A DNA stretch of 64,000 nt from Flavobacterium xinjiangense (GTDB lineage Bacteria; Bacteroidota; Bacteroidia; Flavobacteriales; Flavobacteriaceae): the NCBI RefSeq assembly GCF_900142885.1, contig NZ_FRCL01000001.1, positions 1 through 64,000 on the forward strand, written 5' to 3'. Under the pieces are notes generated by a model. It was given only the letters and a program-made list of their open reading frames with translations, searched no databases and was not told where the DNA came from. Below are positions 39,762 through 49,379 of the stretch, piece after piece. Positions within the stretch are counted from its first letter, which is position 1. Each line of letters begins with the position of its first letter. The position numbers and the translations under genes are program-made.

Positions 39762-39826
39762 TTTTTAGTCCTGATGGAAGCAGCATCCTCGTAACGGAGT
39801 GAAGAGATACAGCGGACAGCAGGAAC
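39762..39826 (+). repeat. Dispersed flavobacterial structured repeat, copy 2 (short form)
   Basis: Begins TAGTCCTGATGGAAGCAGCA and ends ACAGCGGACAGCAGGAACTA. Compared with the other copies the first pairs changed from AGC/GCT to AGT/ACT, keeping the pairing. The inner part is only about 30 bases, with CTCGTAACGGAG as a possible inner hairpin. Confidence 0.72.
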
Positions 39827-39864
39827 TATCATCATTAAAATGCCAAATCATTCGCTCCAAAAAA

Positions 39865-41823
39865 TTAATTGAAGAAATTCCAAACTAATCCAAAACGGAT
39901 TGTAAAATCACGGTACGGGTTATTAGGTGACGAATAAAAGTTATTACCAGTCAACGAAGAATTGAAATGTTCTGCTTTAAAATAAATTCTGGTTCTTTGA
40001 ATTTTTGCGTTGATGAAAAAATCAAGGTTGGGATAGTTACCAATTTCTTTTTTGTTTTGAACAAAAAACTCACCAATTACCGGATTGTATTCATTCCCAA
40101 AGTATTTAGTGAAATAATTCAGTGAAATACCGGTCTGTAAAAATAATGCATTCTTTTTGAAAAAATAACCCGAGTAGTAGAAGGTATTTCTGGTTACAAT
40201 TTGAGGTACATTTAAGATGTTATCTTGCTGACCCACTTTTTGATATAAAATCGTATTATCTAACGCAAAACTGCCAAAAATAAATTCTCTGTTCGCTTTA
40301 ATGGATAAATAATTTATAGTCTTATCATATTGTGTTGGCGCAACGATTTGCGTGCGAGCCTGTATTTGAGCATCCGTTGAAACATCAGCAAAATAAAGGT
40401 GATCATTTAATACCGAATACTGCAGCGAAGCATTAACCCACGGCGTAATTGCATTGGCAGATACAGAATTTATTTTTTCATTCTTGAAATCATTCGACCA
40501 ATTGTATTGAACATAACTGCTTTGGTACAAATCATAATTGTTATTTGGCAACTTGTTTATGTTTTGATATTGAAATGTCAATTCCGTTTCATCATTGTAC
40601 TCATATTTCAACTTTGCATCTAAATTCGAAAGCGATTGATTGGTAACGGATCTTGAATATAAAAATTTTCCATTCCACTTATTCTTTTGGTATTCATATT
40701 GACCACCAATATTATTTATGTTTTGGCTCAACGAACTTAGAACCGTTTTATCATCAAAAATCAAAATCTGACTGTAGTAATAATTGGACCTAAAATCATC
40801 CGCAAAAAACTGAAATTTACCTAAAGTTGTATTTTCATAAGTTAACCCCATTTTATTATACATTTTATTGTAATGGGTTTGGTCATTAATTCCACTGCTT
40901 TTAAAAGATTCACCAAAACGATACACTACAGTTCCTCCTACAGAAGACGGGACTGTGGCTTGATTGTATTCGAAAAACTTATTTTCATAATTAAACTGAT
41001 GGTTTACATATAAATTATTAGCTCCTTTTGTAGGATTGATTCTAAAACTGTGATCTAAAAATACTCTTTTCCCTTTCAGAAATGATTTAGCATCATTCAA
41101 AAACACTTCTAATCTTTGTCTGTTTTCAAAATTCGGGTCTTCACTTTCAAAATCACTATTTGTTGTGATTCCGCCATTTTCATAGTTTAAAATATCCTGA
41201 TAAGTATAATGCGCATTAGAATAATATCTTTTATTTTTAGTGTTATAACTTACTGTGAATCTAAAATTTCCTGTACTTGACAATTGATTTATATACTGCC
41301 CTTCAGAACGTAATCCTTTGTAAGCTATAGAAAGATTAAGGTTTTCAGAGGTATTTAAAGTAATAAATGAATCTGCCGACTGGCCTTTTTTTATCGTAGT
41401 TTTAAAATATAGTTCTGTTGCAGGAGTTGCCACTGAGCTGTATCGTATCTGATTTGCTTCGAGAAAATTGAAATGTTTTGCTTTAAATCCAAATTCAGGG
41501 AAAGGAGAAAAATCAGTTAAACTGTATTGCAGTGTATTATAGGTTTGTCCATCATTAGCGAAAGCTAAAAGCCCAAAAGTATCTTTTCTTAAATAATTAT
41601 GACTGTATTCTCTTTGTATGCTTAAAGAAGTATCGATATAAGTGGTATCCCGATCCAAAGTAATAACTCGATACTGATCTATGTCGGCAACAGGTTGTTT
41701 TGCTTTTTTTATGGAGTCCGAACTATTGTATTTACTATTTGAATCTAAAGTGTTGCTGTTTTTTTCCTGAGAAAAGCACAAAGTGGAGAATGATAAAAAA
41801 ATAAAAAAAAAGAAGATTCTCAT
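39865..41823 (-). CDS. Putative outer-membrane porin (Porin_10-like)
   Basis: 652 residues. Signal peptide at residues 1-18 (MRIFFFFIFLSFSTLCFSQ). After a polar region the rest is alternating hydrophobic/polar beta strands rich in Tyr, Asn and Phe and ends FTIRFGLVWNFFN with a terminal aromatic-Asn, as in beta-barrels. This matches the Bacteroidetes family annotated as putative porin. Function unknown; channel activity is inferred. Confidence 0.82.
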   Translation of the reverse strand: MRIFFFFIFLSFSTLCFSQEKNSNTLDSNSKYNSSDSIKKAKQPVADIDQYRVITLDRDTTYIDTSLSIQREYSHNYLRKDTFGLLAFANDGQTYNTLQYSLTDFSPFPEFGFKAKHFNFLEANQIRYSSVATPATELYFKTTIKKGQSADSFITLNTSENLNLSIAYKGLRSEGQYINQLSSTGNFRFTVSYNTKNKRYYSNAHYTYQDILNYENGGITTNSDFESEDPNFENRQRLEVFLNDAKSFLKGKRVFLDHSFRINPTKGANNLYVNHQFNYENKFFEYNQATVPSSVGGTVVYRFGESFKSSGINDQTHYNKMYNKMGLTYENTTLGKFQFFADDFRSNYYYSQILIFDDKTVLSSLSQNINNIGGQYEYQKNKWNGKFLYSRSVTNQSLSNLDAKLKYEYNDETELTFQYQNINKLPNNNYDLYQSSYVQYNWSNDFKNEKINSVSANAITPWVNASLQYSVLNDHLYFADVSTDAQIQARTQIVAPTQYDKTINYLSIKANREFIFGSFALDNTILYQKVGQQDNILNVPQIVTRNTFYYSGYFFKKNALFLQTGISLNYFTKYFGNEYNPVIGEFFVQNKKEIGNYPNLDFFINAKIQRTRIYFKAEHFNSSLTGNNFYSSPNNPYRDFTIRFGLVWNFFN

Positions 41824-41869
41824 TAGTAGATTGTATAATTAGACAAATATTTTCACTGTCTTAGTAAAG

Positions 41870-41899
41870 CAAAGGTAAATTAAAAAACACATAAACAAA
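41870..41899 (-). promoter_or_regulatory. Promoter of the porin gene
   Basis: Minus-strand TTTG-N18-TACCTTTG. Leader about 40 bases. Confidence 0.6.
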
Positions 41900-42049
41900 A
41901 AAACAGTTGAAAGAAGCTTTTTCCAAATCTATAAATTAATATTTACATCAAATAAATTAAAATGACTTTAGATTCCAAATTGCTAAGAAGCGTAACTAAA
42001 ATCAAAAGAAAACATTTCCTAATATATGTATTTATTTTATGGTTTAAAA

Positions 42050-42077
42050 CAAAAAAACCGGCACTAAGTGCCGGTTT
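42050..42077 (-). terminator. Terminator of the SusC/SusD operon
   Basis: Stem AAACCGGCAC / GTGCCGGTTT around a 3-base loop, followed by a run of seven T on the minus strand, 22 bases beyond the susD-like stop. Confidence 0.92.
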
Positions 42078-42098
42078 AAATAATTAAAGATAAAATAA

Positions 42099-43628
42099 TT
42101 AATATCCAGGATTCTGTTGAATTCCAGGATTAGCATTCAATTCATCTTGAGGTACTGGCAATGCAAATTTAGGACTCGTTAAAGGTAAATTTGTAGGATT
42201 TGCAGCAGGATAATTAGCAGAACTTGAAGAATAATCAGCAGGATTTCTATCAATTCCTGCACCGGCTAAAACTCCCAATCTTTTTAAGTCAATAAATCTA
42301 TAACCTTCAAATGCAAATTCTAACCTTCTTTGGTTTAATATAGCTTTCCATGCATTAGTTGCAGAAGTGTAAACAGGTAATGCTTGAGCTACAGGAAATC
42401 TTTTATCCAAAATGGCCTTGATAACGATTGCAGCACCAGGTAAATCACCTGCAGCTACTCTAGCCTCAGCTTTAATAAAATACATCTCAGATAATCTTAC
42501 GATTTTAAAATCACTATTTAAATTACCAACAGATCCAGAACCACGGTGTTTACCAATAATCAATTTATCAGTGTTTCTGTAATCAGCTGAAGTAGCATAA
42601 TTAGGATCCGCAATCGATGAAGGGTGAACAATAGCAGATCTTCTTATATCAGTAGGATTAGCGTCTAAAATATTGTACAAAGATCTTCCAATCTCAAAAA
42701 ATGGAGAACCTGTGATTGTAGTGGTAACAGACGCATAACCATTTCCTAAATTTGTAGCCTGAGTAGACTGCTGGATTGTTCTTTTTAATCTGAAAATTAC
42801 TTCAGTATTAGCTGGTTCACTATCCGTGTGAAAAATACTATTATAGTTAGTATCATTTGCCAAAACAATTCCAGAAGTAGTAATTACATCATTAGCCCAA
42901 GTCTCAGCATTTACATAATCCCCTTTTAAAGCAAAAGCTCTAGCTTTTAATGCTTTTGCTAAATTTTTATTAGGATATAAAGTAACAGCTGCACCTGTAT
43001 ATGGAGAAGTAGTTAAAGAATTAAATATAACTAATGCAGCATCTAAATCAGAGTGAATAGAAGTATAAAACTCTCCATTTTTGCTTCTTGGTAAACCCGC
43101 CTCTGTAGATAAAATTATTTTATCAGCCAATATCGCTGCTAAAGCATCATTGCTTTTAGGATCTGGAGAAAAATAAGAAAGCAATTTAATATGACATAAT
43201 GCTCTAACAACTAAAGCTTCTGCTTTCAATCTTGAGATTAAAGCAGCATCTGCCGGGCTAACTGGAGTTACTTTATCAGAAAAAGCAATAACACGATTAG
43301 CTCTTGACAAAGCATAGTAAGAAGAATTCCATATTGCCGTTGGTGAAGCTGAGGAAGTGTTTAAAAAGAAAACATAATTATCACTAATTCCCTGACCACC
43401 GTTTGCAAAACCAATACCAACTTCATCTGTAAAAACAGAACTAAAAATAATATCTTCTCGGTTTGCTAGCAAGCCATAAGTAGAATTCATCACTCTTTGT
43501 AAGTCGGATGAGGCAGTAATTGCAACATCTTCAGTTAAAGAACCCGGAGTAAAAGGCTCCAGCAAATCATTATTACAAGAAGCAAAGAATGCGCCTGTAA
43601 ATATAAATAATATAAATATTTTTTTCAT
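42099..43628 (-). CDS. SusD/RagB-family nutrient-binding lipoprotein
   Basis: 509 residues. Lipoprotein signal with Cys18 (TGAFFASCNN). The family pattern is clear: helical TPR-like region (SRLKAEALVVRALCHIKLLSYF), the SEMYFIKAEARVAAGD segment, and the end NAWKAILNQRRLEFAFEGYRFIDLKRLG. It forms the lid over the SusC-type barrel encoded 17 bases upstream and captures oligomers, usually glycans, at the cell surface. The substrate is unknown since no hydrolase is adjacent. Confidence 0.94.
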   Translation of the reverse strand: MKKIFILFIFTGAFFASCNNDLLEPFTPGSLTEDVAITASSDLQRVMNSTYGLLANREDIIFSSVFTDEVGIGFANGGQGISDNYVFFLNTSSASPTAIWNSSYYALSRANRVIAFSDKVTPVSPADAALISRLKAEALVVRALCHIKLLSYFSPDPKSNDALAAILADKIILSTEAGLPRSKNGEFYTSIHSDLDAALVIFNSLTTSPYTGAAVTLYPNKNLAKALKARAFALKGDYVNAETWANDVITTSGIVLANDTNYNSIFHTDSEPANTEVIFRLKRTIQQSTQATNLGNGYASVTTTITGSPFFEIGRSLYNILDANPTDIRRSAIVHPSSIADPNYATSADYRNTDKLIIGKHRGSGSVGNLNSDFKIVRLSEMYFIKAEARVAAGDLPGAAIVIKAILDKRFPVAQALPVYTSATNAWKAILNQRRLEFAFEGYRFIDLKRLGVLAGAGIDRNPADYSSSSANYPAANPTNLPLTSPKFALPVPQDELNANPGIQQNPGY

Positions 43629-43645
43629 TTTTATAAAATTATAAA

Positions 43646-46600
43646 TTAAAATTTCAAGTCTACGCCAAAAGTAAATTGTTTTGCCGTTGGATATTGATAT
43701 AAATCATTAACTCTTGAGCTTTCAGGATCGAAACCTTTCCATTTTGTGATGTTAAATAAATTCTCACCTTGCAAAGTAAAAGAAAGATCTGTTAAGAAAG
43801 TTCTCTCTAGAAAAGCTCTAGGTACTCTATAACCAATCTGAGCATTTCTCAATCTAACATAAGATGCATCTCTTAAAAAACGATCAGAACTATTATCAGC
43901 TGTTGAATTCGCAGCGTTTAATGAAGGAATGTTAGAAGCAGTATTAGTAGCAGTCCAAGCATTCGCCAAATCATCAGTAACGTTAAAAGTACCAATATTA
44001 TCTGAGTCATATAAATTCTCTAAATCATTATCAAATCTCCAAACATCTTGTGCAAAGGTGAAAGTTGAAGATAAAAAGAATCCTTTGTAGTCAAAATCAA
44101 AACCAAAACCACCTTGATATTTAGGTACATTATTTTTACCAAATGCCTTTCTATCTGTAGCCTTAGGAGCTTCTGTAGGGTTTCCGTCTATATCTTCAAA
44201 TAATAAATTACCGTTAACAGGGTTTACACCAATATAATGATATACAAAAGGTTCTGCAATGCTTCCACCATTCTGCGTAATATAAACCGGTTCTGTACCT
44301 GTTAAAATTCTACCGTTATTGGCTTTAATTCCATCTACTTTATTGTCATTTACAGATCCATTAGCACGTAATGTGAAAGTAACATCTTGATTTTTAACAA
44401 TATCAACTCCTAAACTCAATTCAAATCCTTTGTTTGTAACAGTAGCATCCGAATTTTTTAGAATTACATTTGCAGGAAGTGATGCATTTCCAGGAAATCC
44501 TACTCCAGGAACGATAGGCTCTTGCAAAAACAAATCAACCGTTTTCTTGTTATAATGATCAAAAGACCCTCTAATTCTGCCTTTATATAATTCAAAATCT
44601 AAACCAACATTATATTGTTCAGTTGTTTCCCATTTTAAATCAGGGTAACCAAAAGCAATATTGTAACCAGTTCCATTATTATAAGCATTGTTTGAACTAG
44701 AATAAATATCTGTAAAAGCTGGTGGGTTAATACCTGCATAAATAGTACCGTCAACAATTCTTTGATTCCCTACAGTACCTATAGACCCTCTAAGTTTTAA
44801 CACATTTATAAAATCTATTGATTTCATAAATCCTTCTTCTTCTAAATTCCATCTTCCACCAACAGACCAAAAATTACCGAATTGGTTGGCTCCAACAAAT
44901 CTACTTGAACCGTCTCTTCTGAATGAAGCTACAACTCCGTATTTTCTGTTAAAATCATAATCAAATGAAGTGAAATAACCAATTAAATCATTTCTCAATT
45001 GTTGTGACCCAATTACTGGAACATAAAAATCATTTGCAGAAGTATCCCCTATGTATCCTGAGCCGCTGTTAGGCACAAAAGTTTTAGGATCTAAACCTCT
45101 TTGTCTAAGATTATTTACATTCAATCTTGAGTGATTGTATTCAGAAGCTGCTGATAAATTAAAAGTATGCTTTCCGAAAGTCTTGTTGTATTCCAATTGA
45201 AAAAGGTTATTGAATAAAAACTCTCTTCTTTGATTAATATCTTCAAAACCTCCAAACAGTTGACCCGGCTGTAAAAATAACAACGCATTGAATGAACCTG
45301 GAAATTCAGCTTGGTGAAATCTCGTAGATAACAATTGTCCTGAAGTACGTACTCTTCCAGTGAAACCTTTTGCGAACTCATAAGACAGTTCAGTAGCCAC
45401 ATCTATTCTAGTCTCTTCAGTTAAATTTTCATATTTTTTCAACTTATCAATTAACATCAAAGGAGTGTACAGTAATGTACCATCTGCATTATACAAAGCA
45501 AATAATTGCGCAGAATTTTGATATTGACTTGGAGAAACATATGGAGCACCTAAATAAGCACCTGTCACATAATTTCTGTTAATCGCTCCAGTACCTAAGT
45601 TAGTTGCCTCATTATTTTTTGAGTGACCAAAAGCGGTATTTATTGAATATTTGAATTTTTCGTTATCCGATTTTCCGTTCAAATTATTTCTAACAGTAAA
45701 TCTCTTCAAATTAGTAGATTCAAGAACTCCTTGCTGATCGTAAAAACTAGCAGATGTATAAGAATTTATACTTTTATTATTATTTTGAATACTAATATTA
45801 TGGCTTGTAGATGTCCCTTGGTTGAAAAAATAATCAACCCAGTTTGTATTTACACCGTATGCCGCGATTTGAGCATCCGTTAGTGTAGATCCTAAACCAG
45901 CACCATAATTTTGCTCAATTTTTAATAATTGTTTTGCATTAGCATAACTATATTTAGGTTTTTGCAATTCGTTAACCCCAAAAGATGATGAATATCTAAA
46001 AGTAGTTTTTGGCTCACTATAACTTCCTTTTCTAGTTCTTATAACAATTACACCATTTGACCCTCTAGATCCATACTCAGAAAGTGCCGCAGCATCTTTC
46101 AAAACGTCTAGACTAGCTATATCATTAGGATTAATTGATCGAAAGCTATCACTATTTGATGGAAAACCATCAATAACATATAAAGGGTCTGTATTACCAT
46201 TTACGGTTCCAACTCCTCTAATGACAATAGCTGATTTAGCTCCTGGCTGTCCAGTACTTGCAGTAATGTTTACACCTGCTAACTGACCTTGAATAGTATT
46301 CAATACGTTAGCATTTGGTCGGTTTTCAATTGTTTTACTGTTTACTGTTGCTGCAGCTGTAACGGCCGTTTTCTTAGTAACAGTTCTGTACCCTTGAATA
46401 ACTACTGCTTCCAAAGCCTTTGCTTCATCTTGCAATTTAACACTCACTGTTGTGTTAGAACCTACAACTCTGGTAGTTTGTGACATTCCTACAAAAGAAA
46501 ACACTAAAACATCTCCAGTATTAGCTTTTATGGAATACTTACCGTTTAAATCAGTTTGAACACCTGATTTAGTACCTTTAATCAAAACGTTTGCTCCTGG

Positions 46601-46714
46601 TAATGTTCCATTACCATCTGAAACAACACCAGTGATTGTTTTTTCTTGGGCAAACATAAATTGCATTGACAATGCCAATACTAACGAAAAAATCCATTTG
46701 AATTTTAATCTCAT
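43646..46714 (-). CDS. SusC/RagA-family TonB-dependent outer-membrane transporter
   Basis: 1022 residues. Signal peptide (1-22), carboxypeptidase-regulatory-like domain (ITGVVSDGNGTLPGANVLIKG, ~27-100), then the plug with the family signature (NRPNANVLNTIQGQLAGV, PLYVIDGFP, DVLKDAAALSEYGSRGSNGV) and a large beta-barrel ending in Phe (FTFGVDLKF). It imports substrates captured by the SusD partner with energy from TonB. First gene of a two-gene operon, no regulator or enzyme next to it. Confidence 0.95.
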   Translation of the reverse strand: MRLKFKWIFSLVLALSMQFMFAQEKTITGVVSDGNGTLPGANVLIKGTKSGVQTDLNGKYSIKANTGDVLVFSFVGMSQTTRVVGSNTTVSVKLQDEAKALEAVVIQGYRTVTKKTAVTAAATVNSKTIENRPNANVLNTIQGQLAGVNITASTGQPGAKSAIVIRGVGTVNGNTDPLYVIDGFPSNSDSFRSINPNDIASLDVLKDAAALSEYGSRGSNGVIVIRTRKGSYSEPKTTFRYSSSFGVNELQKPKYSYANAKQLLKIEQNYGAGLGSTLTDAQIAAYGVNTNWVDYFFNQGTSTSHNISIQNNNKSINSYTSASFYDQQGVLESTNLKRFTVRNNLNGKSDNEKFKYSINTAFGHSKNNEATNLGTGAINRNYVTGAYLGAPYVSPSQYQNSAQLFALYNADGTLLYTPLMLIDKLKKYENLTEETRIDVATELSYEFAKGFTGRVRTSGQLLSTRFHQAEFPGSFNALLFLQPGQLFGGFEDINQRREFLFNNLFQLEYNKTFGKHTFNLSAASEYNHSRLNVNNLRQRGLDPKTFVPNSGSGYIGDTSANDFYVPVIGSQQLRNDLIGYFTSFDYDFNRKYGVVASFRRDGSSRFVGANQFGNFWSVGGRWNLEEEGFMKSIDFINVLKLRGSIGTVGNQRIVDGTIYAGINPPAFTDIYSSSNNAYNNGTGYNIAFGYPDLKWETTEQYNVGLDFELYKGRIRGSFDHYNKKTVDLFLQEPIVPGVGFPGNASLPANVILKNSDATVTNKGFELSLGVDIVKNQDVTFTLRANGSVNDNKVDGIKANNGRILTGTEPVYITQNGGSIAEPFVYHYIGVNPVNGNLLFEDIDGNPTEAPKATDRKAFGKNNVPKYQGGFGFDFDYKGFFLSSTFTFAQDVWRFDNDLENLYDSDNIGTFNVTDDLANAWTATNTASNIPSLNAANSTADNSSDRFLRDASYVRLRNAQIGYRVPRAFLERTFLTDLSFTLQGENLFNITKWKGFDPESSRVNDLYQYPTAKQFTFGVDLKF

Positions 46715-46856
46715 TTTAAATTATTTTGAATTAGTTATCCGGCAAAACTCACAATAAAAATTTAATTAACCTAAAATTAACAAGAAAAAATAAAATTTTA
46801 ACATTTGTTAATTGTTATGTTAAACAATTAAGCTAAAGAAAAAAATATTTTCTCTC

Positions 46857-46864
46857 TATATTTG
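46857..46864 (+). promoter_or_regulatory. -7 box for rnhB
   Basis: TATATTTG matches TAnnTTTG, 13 bases before the ATG; no -33 element seen. The leader would be very short. Confidence 0.45.
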
Positions 46865-46877
46865 TCGAAAAAAAATA

Positions 46878-47537
46878 ATGCTCCAAAGCAATTTTTCAAA
46901 ATTTTTATTTGAATCTGGAACTGACGAAGCTGGCCGTGGCTGTTTAGCCGGTCCTGTAACTGCGGCAGCCATTATATTGCCATTCGATTTTGAAAACGCA
47001 ATCCTGAATGACAGTAAACTTTTATCAGAAAAAATCAGGAAAAAATTAAGACCCATTATCGAGCAACATGCCATTTCCTTTTCAGTAACGCACCTGGAGC
47101 CTGGAGTAATTGACGAAATCAATATTTTGAATGCGTCGATAAAAGCGATGCAGGAAAGCATCCTACAACTTAATCCAAGACCTGAATATATTATTGTGGA
47201 TGGAAATGCGCCATTTATCCATAAAAAAGGAATAAAAAACCGTGGAGGAAAAATTTTTACTTACGCTGAACTCGAAATTTTAAATTCGATTCCAAATACA
47301 AGTATAGTAAAGGGAGATTCTAAATATATGAGTATTGCTGCTGCCTCAGTTTTGGCAAAAACGTATCGTGATGATTATATGGATCGCATTCATGAGGAAT
47401 TCCCGATGTATAATTGGAAAAAAAACAAAGGCTATCCCACCAAAGAACATCGTGAAGCAATACGGAAATACGGCACAACTAAATACCACCGAATGACATT
47501 TCGGTTATTGCCGGAACAGTTAAAATTAGAAATTTAG
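46878..47537 (+). CDS. rnhB: Ribonuclease HII
   Basis: 219 residues. The catalytic [14 protein letters not shown] has Asp16 and Glu17; further acidic ligands are in [10 protein letters not shown] and [18 protein letters not shown]. It removes ribonucleotides misincorporated in DNA. Converges with lipB; only 8 bases separate the two stop codons and there is no terminator between them. Confidence 0.95.
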   Translation: MLQSNFSKFLFESGTDEAGRGCLAGPVTAAAIILPFDFENAILNDSKLLSEKIRKKLRPIIEQHAISFSVTHLEPGVIDEINILNASIKAMQESILQLNPRPEYIIVDGNAPFIHKKGIKNRGGKIFTYAELEILNSIPNTSIVKGDSKYMSIAAASVLAKTYRDDYMDRIHEEFPMYNWKKNKGYPTKEHREAIRKYGTTKYHRMTFRLLPEQLKLEI

Positions 47538-47545
47538 ATTTTTGA

Positions 47546-48265
47546 CTACTGATTAACAATTTCAGATTTCTCAAAAGTCGCGTCAAAAAGAATAGCGAAA
47601 TGTTTCAGGATTTTTTCTTTCACTTCTGCCTCGTTTACGCTTTCAACTCCGAGTTCTACATTCAATGAAGTTACCGCTTTACCACGAATCCCACACGGAA
47701 TAATATTATCAAAATAACCTAAATCAGCATTTACGTTTAAAGCAAATCCGTGCATGGTTACCCAACGGGAAGCACGTACGCCCATGGCACAAATTTTTCT
47801 GGCAAATGGAGTTCCTGTACCTAACCAAACACCCGTTTCGCCTTCGCTTCTACCACAAGAAATTCCATATTCTTGAAGGGTAAGAATAATGGCTTCTTCC
47901 AGAAAACGCAAGTATTTATGAATATCCGTAAAGAAATTTTCTAAGTCTATAATCGGATAACCCACAATTTGTCCGGGTCCGTGATACGTAATATCGCCGC
48001 CACGATTGATTTTATAGAAAGTCGCGCCCTTGGCTACCAGTTGTTTTTCGGATAAAAGCAAATTGCTTAAATCGCCACTTTTACCTAAAGTATACACATG
48101 AGGATGTTCCACAAAAAGGAGATAATTGGGAGTTTCAAGATTAAGTTCTTCCCTCCTATTTTTAATTTTTAAGTCAACGATTCCTTTGAACAATTCTTCT
48201 TGGTATTCCCAAGTTTCCTTGTAATCTTTAGTTCCTAAATCTTGAAGTTGGATTGTTTTGTTCAT
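47546..48265 (-). CDS. lipB: Octanoyl-[acyl carrier protein] transferase
   Basis: 239 residues. It transfers octanoyl from acyl carrier protein to lipoyl domains, the first step of lipoate synthesis. RGGDITYHGPGQ (residues 88-99), catalytic Lys157 (RKICAMG) and Cys191 (IIPCGI) are all present. Confidence 0.96.
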   Translation of the reverse strand: MNKTIQLQDLGTKDYKETWEYQEELFKGIVDLKIKNRREELNLETPNYLLFVEHPHVYTLGKSGDLSNLLLSEKQLVAKGATFYKINRGGDITYHGPGQIVGYPIIDLENFFTDIHKYLRFLEEAIILTLQEYGISCGRSEGETGVWLGTGTPFARKICAMGVRASRWVTMHGFALNVNADLGYFDNIIPCGIRGKAVTSLNVELGVESVNEAEVKEKILKHFAILFDATFEKSEIVNQ

Positions 48266-48269
48266 TTTT

Positions 48270-48308
48270 CATTGCGAGGAGTTGCGAGGCACGAAGCAAA
48301 GCAAACTT
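48270..48308 (+). repeat. Degenerate CATTGCGAGG-type intergenic repeat
   Basis: CATTGCGAGG occurs followed by GTTGCGAGGCACGAAGCAAA. I recognise this as related to the widespread CATTGCGAGGAACGAAGCAAT element found in Bacteroidetes and other bacteria. It lies in the lipB leader. The copy is partial. Confidence 0.5.
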
Positions 48309-48333
48309 TTTTCATCCCCTTATTTTTGATTCG

Positions 48334-48341
48334 CAAAGGTA
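48334..48341 (-). promoter_or_regulatory. -7 box for lipB
   Basis: Minus-strand TACCTTTG matches TAnnTTTG, giving a leader of about 60 bases that includes the CATTGCGAGG-type element. Confidence 0.5.
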
Positions 48342-48381
48342 CAAAGTTTTGAGTTTACTGTTTTTTCCTGCAAGTTTTTTT

Positions 48382-49128
48382 TTAATTGACTTCATCAGGT
48401 TCCAAAATCACCTCTAAATTCGTGCTCTCAGGATTTACCAAACAATCGGTTATAAGAAATTGCAATTCCATTGATTTTTTGTCCTCGCTTATTTTTGCAT
48501 TTGCATTTGAAACCGATTTAATTTTGCGAGGAAAATGATATTTTAAAACATACGGCTGATTGATTTTAAAATTGGCTGCTCGGGTTTTCAATTCTGAAAT
48601 TTTATCTTGTTGTTTTTTTAATTCGACTTCATCTGTAACTTTCACTGTTCTTTTGAAAAGACTTCCGTCAAAAGCATAACTCACATTATAATAATGTTCT
48701 TCGGCGCTTAGTGCATAATTATTTTCTAAATCATCCGCATATTCCTGGGTTTTGTATAAATCCGGAACTGCTGAAATTTTATCAAATTCTTGACTGATTT
48801 TTGTTCTAAATTCTTTCTCGAAGGAACTTTTCTTGATATGAACGTTTACGGTCGCATATTTTTGAAAAACAGCTTTTTCCGATGTTGGAAGCTTTGAAAA
48901 CGTCTCCGCATATTTCGTTATAAAATCCTTGAAAACATAAGAAGTATCCTCGAATTTTTCTTCTTTAGAATAATTTTCACCCGCTAATTGCATGTAACTA
49001 TGCTCATCGCGAAGGGATTCGGATTCTATTTTTCCGGATCCGTCCTGGTTTAAATGGATGGTTTCGGTGATTTGACAACTTGTTGTTAGAAGGACTAAAA
49101 GTATGAAGATGTAAATTTTATTTTTCAA
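48382..49128 (-). CDS. Lipoprotein of unknown function
   Basis: 248 residues with a lipoprotein signal and Cys18 (LLTTSCQITE). The mature part starts ETIHLNQDGSGKIESES, a pattern seen in conserved Bacteroidetes lipoproteins, then is largely charged and helical, with a final beta-rich part (LKYHFPRKIKSVSNANAKIS). No enzymatic motif. Envelope location is firm, function is not known. It ends next to lipB's promoter region. Confidence 0.8.
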   Translation of the reverse strand: MKNKIYIFILLVLLTTSCQITETIHLNQDGSGKIESESLRDEHSYMQLAGENYSKEEKFEDTSYVFKDFITKYAETFSKLPTSEKAVFQKYATVNVHIKKSSFEKEFRTKISQEFDKISAVPDLYKTQEYADDLENNYALSAEEHYYNVSYAFDGSLFKRTVKVTDEVELKKQQDKISELKTRAANFKINQPYVLKYHFPRKIKSVSNANAKISEDKKSMELQFLITDCLVNPESTNLEVILEPDEVN

Positions 49129-49184
49129 TTTTTATAATTTTGAATGGTAATTTTTACCAAATGTAAAATAATAACTACAATTTC

Positions 49185-49310
49185 TAGCCCAGATTGAAGT
49201 GAAAATCCTTTTTATTTTTGCTGCCAAAAATAAAAAGATTACTTCACCATACTTCTATCTTTTTTGGTGTTCAGTGAATTTATTTGCAACGGAAAGCTGG
49301 AAATAGCTCC
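49185..49310 (+). repeat. Dispersed flavobacterial structured repeat, copy 3 (covariant form)
   Basis: Begins TAGCCCAGATTGAAGTGAAA and ends CAACGGAAAGCTGGAAATAGCT. The terminal pairing CCTG/CAGG of the other copies is CCAG/CTGG here, a compensatory double change. An inner hairpin is formed by CCTTTTTATTTTTG and CAAAAATAAAAAG near 49207-49238. Lies just upstream of the lysS promoter. Confidence 0.75.
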
Positions 49311-49326
49311 AAAAAACCTTTAGCAC

Positions 49327-49358
49327 TTTGTTACTTTGCTACTTATACAGTATCTTTG
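49327..49358 (+). promoter_or_regulatory. Promoter of lysS
   Basis: TTTG-N20-TATCTTTG, the textbook Bacteroidetes promoter, 21 bases before the ATG. Confidence 0.75.
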
Positions 49359-49379
49359 CGCTCTTAAAAACAGCATAAA

